A stretch of DNA of 64,000 nucleotides from Trebouxia sp. TZW2008 (Eukaryota > Chlorophyta > Trebouxiophyceae > Trebouxiales > Trebouxiaceae): contig BDIU01000139.1 in NCBI GenBank assembly GCA_002118135.1, forward strand, positions 1-64,000, read 5' to 3'. Every line of letters starts with the position of its first letter. The stretch's first letter is position 1. Both the position numbers and the translations under genes were made by a program. This document shows positions 44,585 to 55,800 of the stretch, in pieces. The notes under the pieces were generated by a model, which was given only the letters and a program-made list of their open reading frames with translations, did no database searches and was not told the DNA's origin.

Positions 44585-47500
44585 TCAGTGCATCGCCATG
44601 TGGTACTGGCACTTCTGTGAATCAGCTGGTGAAAACCGAATTTGGTCAACTACCTTTTTTGTGAGTGCAATGTTTGAGCCAATAGGCTGATGTGCATGAT
44701 CATGAGTGGGATCAGATGCAGCCTCCCAAGCTGCAGTTATGGCTGAGCAGCTTTCCAAGGCATTGAAAGGTGCATACATGGTGTAAATCTGTTGAATGCG
44801 CAGCATATAATGGACAGGTCTCTGACAGTCAACACTGATTGCACAACAAGCAACGACGAGGCAGGTTGAACATGCTCCTGATGCAGTCTAGAATTTTACT
44901 TTCACCTCAAGCTGCACCTAGCCAGGGACAAATTTTACTTGCTGCATACACTCAAGAACATCAACAACTGCATGCTCAAAACATGCACAGGGTCTACTGC
45001 CATCTAGACTAGTCAGTTCACCTTATTTCAGCTACTTTGTCCTAGGACCCTGAATTAACATGCTGAGCAGCAGCATGATAGAAATGATTTTGTTTCCTGC
45101 AGCCTACATCTGCCTGCCTTGAACAGCGCTCATACTTATTGCCGGTGTCCAACATAGTATGACAAGACGAGTAGACATGCCTGCACCCCTGCTTAGTCAC
45201 AAAGCATGATGACACTTTGACAAACACAGGACTTTGGCACGTTGTCAGTGATCACTTAGGCAAATGCACTCTGACTCACCAGGTGACCTATTCATTGTGA
45301 CATGATAGAATGCTTGATGACGCATTGCTACCAATGACTAGCAGCATGCTGATGCTAGCCTGCATGCCAAAAACAATGCAGGAACCATGCTGCAAGTTAT
45401 TCCCCTGCTTGTGCGTGTAAGTTCTGGCACAGGGTTTCATTCTGATCCATTCTGTCATTGAGCGACTGGCATTGCTACTGATGGCAACGACTGCCAGGCT
45501 GACTGATAGTACATCCTCAGTTGATCAACATCAATGACCATGTTTGCCAGGAACACCCACTTGCTCACACAATGCTTTGATTTGAGATCATCCTGCAGAA
45601 GTTCACCATGGCAAATTGAACCAATCCACTGAGGAAAGCAGTGGCAGGGGCGAATAAACATGCTTGCGTTTGGCATATATGGAGACAATGACTATGCATG
45701 CAAGTTTCTCATGCCTGTCAAGTCTGCAACACAGGTCCAGAGTAGCAACAATGGGCACAGTCAGCATGATCGAAATCTGATGCCTTGCTGGGGTGCTACA
45801 TGTTACGTGGCTACCATGAAATCACCCAGCTGACGACATCAGCCTCATGTTGGCAGCACAGCAAAAGTCGCTGACTCAGCAGTTGTACCTCGTTGCCAGG
45901 GCATGTGCCCTGCTCCCAAAGCAACATCTGCTGCTTTGTAGTCAGCTCTCTGTACACCTCATCTTCCTGGAACAAGTGCAAAGAACAAGTCTAGGCAGAA
46001 GAACCAGACCAGACACCCAGAAATTCAGGCAAGAGGTTCAAAGCAATCAACTAAGGAATTTCAAGACAAAAACTTGAGAAAGCGCCTCAAAAAAGTTGTT
46101 CACGTAAAGTTCAAGGAGGTGCAATGAAGGGTTGCAAACGACATGATCGAAGGTTCAAGTGCACATACAGAATGGTGATAGGTTTTCCTGGTGCAAGCAA
46201 GTCAGAAAGGCATGTGCATAACTTGCTACTATGCCAGGAAAGAAGTAAAGAACAATTTCATTCATGCCAACATTGCTGCAACCCTATGCTTCAAGCAATG
46301 GCACTTGGTTGAAGCATGATGAAGGACATGAAATGCTAATTGGAGTTGAGGATCAAAGATCGGGTTTGAATGTGATGCTTTTGCATGCAGCGTGCTTCAG
46401 CTGTGCTGTAGTGTGTTTGCAGCCGACTGCAAAGACATTGACCTAGGACCGTCATGCTGTCAATTTTTGGCGTGAGCATATCATGCATTGTGTTTGCCGA
46501 CTCTGCCGAGTCAAAATTTCAGCCCATTTACTTACCAGGATGATCTTCTGGTTGAAGACCAGATCTTGTGATCTTGGCATGATCATGATCTCATGGTGAT
46601 ACCCCAAGTCATACTTGTCCACGGTCCTGTGATACATATTGCTTGGAAATGCTGGCGAGTGCGCATAAAAGTGCTGGATCTGCAAGCCAATCACCCACAT
46701 CATGTTTGTAACATTCACGCACAATGCCTCAAACTCAGGACTTGCATGACAAGACTGCTTTGACTGCCTCAGTATCAACAAGGCTCATCGGGACATTGCA
46801 TTCCACATGAAAGCTGGTCACGGCATGTCAAGTTTGCTTGTTGTTTGGCCCTTGCAGAAATGCTAAGATGCAGCTAAGCATTCAACAATGCTAGACCAAC
46901 AAGTCCAAACAAAGAAGGATATTTGCAGCACGCTGCAAGAGGAGCCACATTTCTAGGCAGCATGAGAGATTGCAACTGCAGTCACTACCAACCACCTGTG
47001 TTGCTGATTAGCTGAAAAGTTGAAAGCATAGAGTACACCTCAGAATTGGCTTCATTTCTTTGCAGCAACATGTACAAAGCCATTGCAGCAGCTATGCATC
47101 AGCTCAAGCACCAAGCAAGCGCAATTTTCTTTGATCATAAGTCACTTACTGCACCTCAAATATTGCTGCATTTCTTGGCAGGAACATGTACAAGGCCATT
47201 GCAGCAGCTATGCATCAGTCCAGCCACTGACCAAGCACAACTCATGAAAATCGGGAGTCAGCCAGTTACCATACCTCAATGATTGCTGCATTCCTTGGTA
47301 GGAACATGTACAAGGCCATTGCTGCTCCATGTATGAGGATGTAGATGTGGGAGTGTGCAAGCGCTTCAGCTTGCTGCCGTAAAGTCTTGCCTGCGGCAAA
47401 AATCAACATCATTACTGTCAGATACAATAAGTTGTCTTTGTAAGGATACTCAATGTAAGGACACTTTTGATGTAAGGACAATGCACTGGTCATCAACCAC

Positions 47501-50500
47501 TGCATTCTGACTGCGGTGGTGTATCTGAGGACAATTTGAAATAAGGACATTTGTCTTGGGGACCAAAGCAGTTGTTTCAAAGAGAAGTCATGGGACCATG
47601 TCAAGCTGCACGTTCAAGAGGTGCCGATGGCATACCTTGTGAGGCGCACCTTGACTGCTGGCAACAATGTCATGCAGAAAGGTTACATCTACAGATCACG
47701 CTAGTCTGTTTTGGCTTTGTACTGGTAATTGCTCTCAAGGCAGCATTCCCAGGCTGCCTTCTAAACAGTGTTTCCTGGTGTGACGCGTAACGGTCTAGAC
47801 TTTGCCTGTGTTGGCCAAGCTGGACAAACCCAACCTCAGACATGACTGATTGACATCCTATAACAAGCCTAAAACAGTTTGCACAGCTTGTGCTGCTCGA
47901 TTTTGACAAGAAGGGGGGACTTTGCAAATTGTTCCTCTGCCTCAGGCTTCATCCACATCACAGCATGAAATGCGTACCTTCAGTGCTGAACACCTGGACT
48001 TGAGCGCCTGTGTCAGCAATCGCGTTATGCACCTCTATCAGCATGCTGCCTCAACATCACTCACCCATATGACTTGACTGTGGTGTTTGAGCAAAAGCTC
48101 TTTCCATGCAAAGCGCACCTTCATTGCTGAACAGTCGAACTTGAGCGCCTGTCTCAGCAGTAGCGTCACGCACCTCTGGCACATTCAGCATGCTGTTCTT
48201 CATTAACATCACTCACCAAGCTGATTGCACTGTGATGCGTGACTAGATGTCCTTTCCATGAATCTCACCTTCAGTGCTGAACACTTGGACATGAGCCCCT
48301 GTTTCAGCAATAGCATCATGAACCTCAAGGATGTTCAACATGCTTCTGCCCCTTGACAGCAGCCGCTGCACAATCACCACCTGTGTGTCCTGCTGGGATG
48401 GCTCAGACTCAGTGACGTTCAGACAGTCCAGCATGAGCTGTCTGTGTCCTGAGGTGTAACCATTCTGCATGTAAGGGACTGAATCCCATTCACATTTGGG
48501 ATCATCGCACTGGACACCGATACCTACCGCAGTTTTCCCAATCACCACCACCTGTAGTAAAGATGACAGTTGATGTGTGTTTGCAGAACCATCAATGCGT
48601 GTCTAAGATGCACTGAGGTATCTGTGCCTTGAGGTGTGACTATTCTGCATGTGAGGGACAGAATCCCACTCGCATTTGGGGTCATCGCATTGCACTCCGA
48701 TGCCTACCGCAGTGTTCCGATCACCGCCACCTGTGGCAGAAGAGATAGTGATTCAACAATTGTAGCGAGTGTGTACATGTCGCATTGCAACCCAATGCCA
48801 ACAACAACAACTGTTCCAGTGAGGTAGGCTGACAGTGTTGTCAAAGCGTGGGGCGCCAATCCACATGGGCAATCTCCTGTATCACCAGTGATAGCTTCAG
48901 TTGACAAGAGAAATGGACAATGATGTGACAGGATGATTGATGATGAGGCATGATCTAAGATTAAGGTAAGCTGATTTTCTTTTCAAACTGTGGCCTATCC
49001 AGAGAGGCAGGCTGCTGTCTCAACACTGACATGTTCTGATTGGCATAAGAAGCAAAGCACAATGTGGCAGGAAGAATCCCTTTGAGATTAAGCTAGGCTG
49101 ACCTTGTTGTCATGGATGTTGTCTGGGTTGGAATGACAGATCAGGGAAGATGGTGTGATAGATATAAGATAAAGCTAGGCTGACCTTGTTGTCGAATTGC
49201 GGGTCCCCGATCCAGAGGGGCAGTCTGCTGGACAGGCATTTGAGGGACTCGTGACCAGCAGGCAGCCCTTTGTCTTCCCCAAACTTGAAGTAACCCTGAA
49301 AACAAGACACACTGTATTGCCTACCAGCCATTTCTGTTGTCTTTCTGCAGACTTGCAGTATCCCAAGAAACAAGTTCACGCTGATGTCTTTCCCACACTG
49401 GAGTGGCATTGCAACCAAGCACAATCTATTTGTCTTCCCAAAGTTGAAGTAGCCCTGCAAGCAAGCACTCTGTTGTCTTTCCCAGCATCAAAGCGACCTT
49501 TGAAGCAAGCAAACTCTGCTGGCTTTGTCCAGACTTTACAGTAGCCCTCAAAGCAAGCACACTCTGTTGTCTTTCCCAGACTTGAAGTAACCCCAACAGC
49601 AAGCACACTCTGCTGCATGCCAGCCATTTGGAGCTTAGTTTTTGACGAATTGAAGACGTTTTCAGGACATATTGCAAATGCCTTGACATGACACATATAA
49701 AGCCAGCCTTGCCCAAAAGCAAAGGACAGCAGCACAGAGCGTTTGGGATTGTGACGGTCACAAAACATGTGCTACTGCTGCATGTCAAGCAAATGTGTAC
49801 TCACCGTTGATAAGATCTGGAAGTGACTGTCAGCATACGTGCAAGCGCCCAGCAGCTTACAAGCCGCAGCATAGACGAAGTTCCCAGTCTTCATCATCAC
49901 ATGATATATATCACTTGATCAAGCCTCTTGTAGAACAAGGTTGGGTCAAGATATTGAGCACGAGCAATGCAGACTCTATACCAGGCTGCTTTGCCTGACA
50001 CCTGCCACTCACCGTCAACAGGACTAGACATGCAAAATGTGAGCATAGCATTGCACAACATTCACAAAGCTGATTTGCCTAGAGCGCATCACTCACCGTT
50101 GATAGGATCTGGAAGTGACTGGCAGCATACGAGCAAGCGCCCAGCAGCTTACAAGCTGTGGCGTAGATGAAGTTTCCTGTCTCCATCATGACATGGTACA
50201 TGTTTGCTTGATCAAGCCAATTGTAGATCAAAGCTTGGTCTAGGTAGTCTAATTGGGTGCCAGATTCCCATGGTAGATTTGCCATTGAAACTAGTCACAG
50301 AGCGGCGCACGCCACTCACCGTTGACAAGATCTGGAAGTGACTGGCAGCATACGAGCAAGCGCCCAGCAGCTTACAAGCTGTGGCGTAGATGAAGTTTCC
50401 AGTCTCCATCATGACATGGTACATGTTTGCTTGATCAAGCCAGTTGTAGATCAAAGCTTGGTCTGGGTAGTCTAATTGGGTGCCAGATTCCCATGGTAGA

Positions 50501-51868
50501 TTTGCCATTGAAACTAGTCACAGGGCGGCGCACGCCACTCACCGTTGACAAGATCTGGAAGTGACTGTCAGCATATGAGCAAGCGCCCAACAGCTTGCAA
50601 GCCGTGGCATAGATAAAGTTTCCAGTCTCCATCATAACATGATACATGTTTGCTTGATCAAGCCAGTTGTAGATCAAAGCTTGGTCTAGGTAGTCAATAT
50701 GGGTGTCAGAGTCCCATGGTAGATTCAGTGGGTGGACTATAGACACATGCTCTGGGAGTATTGCTTCACCATAAGGGTGCCACCACATGTGCCATCCCTC
50801 CCTGACATTGGGTATGCTTATGTTCTCTGCAGAGCACAGATACAGGGTGTCAGATTGCAGGGTAGATTCATTGGAACACTTACTGTCACAGACTGTGGAA
50901 GCATTGCTTTGCCATATGGGTGCCACCACATGTGGGATGGCCATCCCTGACATTGAGTATGCTTACGTCCCCTACACGGCATATCAGTATGAGGGCTTCC
51001 TATTGATGCTTCCCTTTATCGGACTGTCATAAAGCACAAGCATAGCCATTGGCAGCTGCATTTGCTGTATGCAGGACAGCCAACAGCAAGCACTTGCAGG
51101 TGCCACCAGGAAACAGCAGAAATGCGCATTGCGCAAGCTTGCAAGTTGCGTATTGGGCAGCTCTGCTGCTTTCTAGTAGCATGTGCAGCTTGCTTGCTGT
51201 TTGCAAGAGCAGCTAAGGCCTGATGAGCAGAAGTTGATTGAGATTCATCATGCTGTCGCAAGCAAGCTGAAGCATGAAAGTGATTGTGTAAAGGTGCTGC
51301 ACTCCTTCTGCGACTAAGCTTCACACTATGGCCTATGTGCCTTTGACTATGCTCTGCTACGCCGTGCGGTTGTGATGGTGTACCTGACAACATAGGCTGC
51401 AAAAGCTCACCTGTTGTGATGTAGTAGAACTGCTTCTGCCATAGCACCAGATCAAAAAACAAGCAAGTAAGTCCCAGGTGACCAGTGCCGTTGCACTGCA
51501 GTGGCATTCACCGCTTTACGATGACGCTGAATGAAACCGTGCGGCTAGGTTCAGAAGGACTTGACACTGATCTTAGGCGTAAGGCCGCGCTGGAAGGCAT
51601 CGCGTCAAATGCTCATTAGTCGCAGGTGTACCGTATGCCTCGTTGTGGTCACGAGTTCGTATTCGGGTAGACTTTCTGCAACGGAGTGTTTCTGCTGCAG
51701 TCAAACATGCGAATCCTGACTTCCCATAATGTCGCGGCAGCGATGCACTTGGCGATGTGTCACAATGTTTACTTTCAGCTGGCCCCTGAATGTGAGTCGC
51801 TGCGCATGCGAGCCTGCCGCAGTCCACATTAGACACGCGTATAGCACTACTCGTGCGGTTGCCGCCAT
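44585..51868 (-). CDS. GT61-like (DUF563) glycosyltransferase
   Basis: Eight exons join in phase: 51868-51773, 51495-51411, 50826-50543, 49295-49185, 48551-48269, 47390-47275, 46763-46536, 44788-44585; 468 residues. The N-terminus (ATARVVLYACLMWTAAGSHA) is a signal peptide or anchor, so the protein should enter the secretory pathway. Exon 2 has GHLGLTCLFFDLVL; exon 5 ends with VVIVQRLLSRGRSMLNILEV. Exon 6 encodes HSHIYILIHGAAMALYMFLP and NAAIIE. The HGA motif followed by a hydrophobic FLP stretch is the hallmark of GT61 enzymes, which include plant xylosyl- and arabinosyltransferases and EOGT. Substrate is unknown; wall or glycoprotein glycosylation in the Golgi is likely. Several exons have tandem copies of their ends in the introns. 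Confidence 0.82.
47040..47235. repeat. two downstream copies of GT61 exon 6 donor side
   Basis: The exon 6 end ('cctcaatgattgctgcattccttggtaggaacatgtacaaggccattgc' on the plus strand at 47275) is copied near 47155-47220 and 47040-47100. Both share 'aacatgtacaa(a/g)gccattgcagcagctatgcatcag'. Confidence 0.9.
47425..47600. mobile_element. MITE copy
   Basis: Preceded by TA. Contains 'tttgtaaggatactcaatgtaaggac', 'ccactgcattctgactgcggtg', 'tgaggacaatttgaaataagg' and 'ggggaccaaagcagttgtttcaaagaga'. Termini resemble the 54186-54365 element. It lies in a GT61 intron, upstream of exon 6. Confidence 0.75.
47970..48200. repeat. two downstream copies of GT61 exon 5 donor side
   Basis: The exon 5 end ('cttcagtgctgaacacttggacatgagcccctgt' at 48269, plus strand) recurs near 47978 and 48119 at ~145-bp spacing, each with a cac|ctt donor. 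Confidence 0.9.
48615..48830. repeat. upstream copies of GT61 exon 5 acceptor side
   Basis: 'attctgcatgt(a/g)agggac(t/a)gaatccca' through 'cc(a/g)cc(a/t)cctg' is duplicated at about 48640-48735. A remnant near 48780-48825 shares 'cgcattgcaacccaatgcc'. These sit upstream of the intact exon in gene sense. Confidence 0.9.
48835..49160. repeat. downstream copies of GT61 exon 4 donor side
   Basis: 'aagctaggctgaccttgttgtc' at the exon 4 donor (49174) recurs at 49090. Weaker copies of the 'gatccagaggggcag' block lie near 49000 and 48860. Confidence 0.8.
49335..49605. repeat. six ~46-bp copies of GT61 exon 4 acceptor side
   Basis: The junction text 'cttccccaaacttgaagtaaccctgaaaacaag' (exon 4 start at 49295, plus strand) recurs near 49345, 49388, 49435, 49478, 49523 and 49570. 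Each copy is followed by a variant of 'gcaagcacactctgttg'. All lie upstream in gene sense. Confidence 0.93.
49801..50503. repeat. three downstream copies of GT61 exon 3 donor side
   Basis: Besides the intact exon ending at 50543, near-identical 3' parts end at 50320 and 50097; a more diverged one ends at 49805. All keep frame and the acg|gtgagt donor. The two nearest encode ALIYNWLDQANMYHVMMETG and NFIYATACKLLGACSYAASH, as the parental exon does with one change. Spacing is about 210-290 bp. Confidence 0.95.
50890..50960. repeat. upstream copy of GT61 exon 3 acceptor side
   Basis: 'tgggtgccaccacatgtgggatggccatccctgacattgagtatgctta' parallels 50774-50820 inside the intact exon. It lies upstream in gene sense. 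Confidence 0.85.
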
Positions 51869-52089
51869 GTTGTGCGGCTTTCGCGTCGCACACAGACCCC
51901 AATTGGTTGGTTTGTCTCTTGCACAGCTCGCGATGGACGGTATCACAGTTGCTGTTGGCTGACATCTCACTCATCGGCTTGCTTTGCGCCAAGAAGGTTT
52001 GGTCTAGCGGGAACTTCCCACCGGGAGGCCTGAATCTGACCTACAACAATGAGTCATTGACTCACATGGCAGCGCAAAAATTTGGCATG

Positions 52090-52692
52090 CTAAACTGGCC
52101 AACCCAATTGATCTGTTGCATGCAACACCAAGATGGGCTCCGTGCACCGAGGCATGCATTGCAAGTGACAGAATTGTGCAGTACGTAGTGCCATAGGCTG
52201 ATCCCACAATATTATGCTTTTTCCGCATAGCAGGTTTGACCCATGCGATTTGGAAAATTTTCCCAGTTTGCAGGCAGGATGTCCTGCGCAGGAAGTCAGG
52301 CAAATCCTAATGAGATCTAACGATGGCAGCAGTCTGACATATGCCGTCATACGCTTCAGGAATGGTGTTGCCAACTTGAAAGCATTCACGAAGTCTTGAA
52401 GCTGCTGCATTTTCTGAGAATGAAAGTGCAAAAAACCTTCCTTCGTCCACATCAACGCTGCCAAATGCTGCTTTTGACCCCGTTCACACACATCCTCACA
52501 TTTGCTACCGCATATACTGTTCGATTGGGCAGACTTTCGTGACTGAGGCATGAGCTTTTTGGAAGTGGCCAGGAAACTTCTTCTGAGAAAAGCTGCGAGC
52601 TCAATACATAAGCCACATGCTGATCCAAAATGACCGCACTGAGCAGAAGGACAATGACGCAAACATTCCAGCCTCGGTAAGGGTGACACCAC
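52090..52692 (-). CDS. 200-codon open frame, doubtful
   Basis: An uninterrupted minus-strand frame lies between the mannanase stop and the GT61 start. It contains LAALMWTKEGFLHFHSQKMQ and a run of hydrophobic and Cys-rich text. It has no recognisable domain or signal, and its first codon is not clearly ATG. Its length is greater than expected by chance, but it may be a UTR or a decayed gene. Confidence 0.2.
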   Translation of the reverse strand: MVSPLPRLECLRHCPSAQCGHFGSACGLCIELAAFLRRSFLATSKKLMPQSRKSAQSNSICGSKCEDVCERGQKQHLAALMWTKEGFLHFHSQKMQQLQDFVNAFKLATPFLKRMTAYVRLLPSLDLIRICLTSCAGHPACKLGKFSKSHGSNLLCGKSIILWDQPMALRTAQFCHLQCMPRCTEPILVLHATDQLGWPV

Positions 52693-52851
52693 TCTGCAGA
52701 GGAGCTTGATGCAATGTGCTTACTGAAGGGTGTCTGCTCAACCTGCAATCCTGCTTCTGCTACTTGACCGCTGTAAACCAGAACAAAATCAGTACTGCAG
52801 CTGCTGATACAGTTTGAAACTCTAGCTTCTTCCCGCCTAAATGCACCGTAC

Positions 52852-55800
52852 TCACCGCCCGACAGCAGTTACCCTATGGTGAGGATTGCTTCTGGACCTA
52901 GGCTGTGAATCCAACATCTTGCCTTGCCTCACAGTGTGAACACCACGACTGCTACCACTGTTCTGACTGCTGCTTTGGCTGCTGCTGTGACTGCTGCTAG
53001 CGTCATCACCAAATGTGAGACCGGTGTGATCTGCTGTGTGATCAGCTGCAGCATGGTGTAGTGCATTCCCTGTAGCATCACTGAGAGAAGCATCGTCTGC
53101 GGCACGGTCAGCTGTGGTATGACTAACTTCACTGATACTGGCGCTGCTGCTTCTGCCTGAAATGTCATTGGCCAGGGCGTCTGAAGAAGAGGAGTGCAGA
53201 CCATCTGAAGCAGAAGAGGAGCGGAGGCTGTCTGCTTCCTGCAGCTGGTGTAGGGTTCCCGGCATGATGAGGGTCTGCGCCCGCCGAGCAGCTGGCACTG
53301 CAAAAGCAGATTGTGTGTCATTGTATGGCAAAAGATTCAAAAATGTTCAGCATTATGCGAATACATCATGAGTTTTGTCAAAGCTGTGTATAATACATTA
53401 TGCTAACCAAGCGAAGTCAACAGAAGTCAAGGTGGCTTGACTACCTTGAGCTCTGAAAGATCCTGGCAGTGTGCACAGCAGGCAAAGCACATGAGAAGTT
53501 GACAGCGCGCTTTGCATGCTTTGACATACCTGCCTTCCAGGATCTGACCAGACGTCTACCCTCAGCAAATCTGGCAGAATGCACAGCTGCAGGCAAAGGA
53601 CGTTTGAGCTTGGCACTCATGCTTTGCATGCTTTGACATACCTGGCTTGCAAGTTGCAACTGGGGAGCGGCTTTGTGCCACCTGCGCAGCGTGCTCAGCA
53701 GCAGGAGCAATGACGTTCTTGAAGACGCCGTCACTGCTAGAAACTTGAATGGCTTGGCAGTGGATGCAGCCCTGGAGGAACTCGTCTGCTACGTACGGCG
53801 CAAAGCCCCACTGCCAGAAGATCACACCTGCAAAGGCCAGTTTCTGTCAGTCATCAATCTTCTCAGACTGCATTTGTTGGATGCAAAGTTTTGCAGACAC
53901 AAAGGCAGGAAAGAAAGTCACAAGGCAAGAAAGGACAAGAGCCTGGCGACAAGATTTCATTGCCAGAAGATCTCTCCTGCACAGCCTAAGCATCTGTCAG
54001 CTGTCAAGCTCAAAAAGCAGATGGTTTCCTCAAAGACAACTGAGCTGACTTGTGCTCAGTCAAACACTGAAGACTGAGCACAGGGCAGCTCAAAACAGGG
54101 CAGAACTGCCACATGGAAGCAGGGTAGGAATGTCGACCAGTCAACGCACCAGAGCGTAGCGGTTAGATTGTGCTGTTGCCTGCTACAGTGATCTCTCGAT
54201 ACAAGGATGCTTAATATAAGGAAATTCTTGATGTAAGGACAATGCAAATGGAAACCAAGCACTGCAGTCTGACTACAGTGATAGTTCTGATTCTGAGTAA
54301 GAACAATTTGATGTAAGGATGTTTTTCATGGTACCCAATGCAGTCATTATATCAAGAGATTACTGTACAAAGCATAGCGTGCCCTGACCTTTGAGAGCGC
54401 CATCAGCATCAAGTGACTCCTGAAGCTGCTGGTACACCTTCCTGTAGAAGGGCCCTCTGATTGAGGTGATGTTAGCGTTTGCCCCACTCTCCAAATGCAC
54501 CTCCTTCCCAAACTCCTCAATCATGAAAGGCTTGCCCATGGCCGCTGCATCAGCTGCATGCTGTTTGATCCAGGCCTCTAGGAAGTCCAGATCCCATGTC
54601 TGTAGCAGCACACAATTATTCACAGGCAGAGACAAAGATGAGGAGAAACCTCACAGATCCATGCTCCTTGCCCATCTTCTCAATGCCTGAAACAACACAC
54701 AATGTTTGAGGTGCGGAGACAAGAACAAGACGTTCCCTAGATGCACTTTGTCCTCAATCATGAAAGGCTTGCCCATGGCCGCTGCATCTGCTGCATGCTG
54801 CTTGATCCAGGCCTCGAGCCATTCTAGGTGTCAGGTCTGCATGAACACAGAGCAGGTGAGAAATGCATGAAATGGCAAGATCTTGACAGATGTGCTTCCT
54901 TGCCAAAGTCATCAATCATGAAAGGCTTGCCCCTTGCTGCAGTATCAGCTGCATGCTGCTTGACGCAGGCCTCTAGACAGCAACCCATGTCTACAGCAAC
55001 AGGTGATGCGTCACACCAAGAGGCAACCACAGCAACCCTCCAAGCACAGCTTCTTTTCAGACTGCTGAATCACAAAGAGCTTGCTCATGGCTGCTGCGTC
55101 AGCTGCTTGCCGCTTGGTTCACGCCTCTAGGCAATCCGGGTCCAATAACTGTATGCAAAGTCGATTGCTGAGAATTGGACCAACATGAGTGTTTTGACCA
55201 TACCTGTTGCCTTGGCTGCTGCTTAGACAAAACATGCTGGAAGTAGCAGAGTGAATGGCTTTAAAGCACATGTATAAATGCATTGTATTGCAACCAGGTC
55301 AGTGTCACCTTTATGCAGCATCAAGTCCCCGACAAAGCCCTTTTGTGCTCTGTTGCCCTTCTTTTGCGTAACAAGCCAGGTATGGGCAACAGGAAAGACA
55401 ATGGCATTCGAAATTTGACTAATGGCAATATGCCAACGCAAAGCACCACCATTGCATTATGCTCAATACTTCTCTTCAGTGCAGCTGCTTACCTCCCAGT
55501 TGTCAGGCCAAATATGGGCAGCAGCGAAGTCGATGGCCTTGGAGGCGTGGTTAGCAATGAAGTCCTGCCCGGTAAGACTAGCCCAGCCAGTGCCAGGGTT
55601 GACTGATTCCCCGGGACTGCCCTTGGTGTAGAAGCCCTCCTCACCCACTGTAATCATGTGGTTGGGGTCTGCCTTCTTGAGATACTTGGACATCTCATCA
55701 ATCCAGGACTGCAGAGCAACACTGATGTCAGCAAACTCCTCACAAACATTGACCGTTAGCTTCGCAACTGAATGAATGTAGAAAAGATAGCGCAGCACTG

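Noticed and set aside
45847..46446. Basic plus-strand ORFs that might be a ribosomal protein or transposase remnant
   Set aside because: They are broken by stops and match no family I recognise; they lie in the last GT61 intron.
54730..55145. Additional mannanase genes or pseudogenes
   Set aside because: Only the 5' part of one exon is repeated, in tandem and upstream of the intact exon; these are junction copies rather than gene copies.
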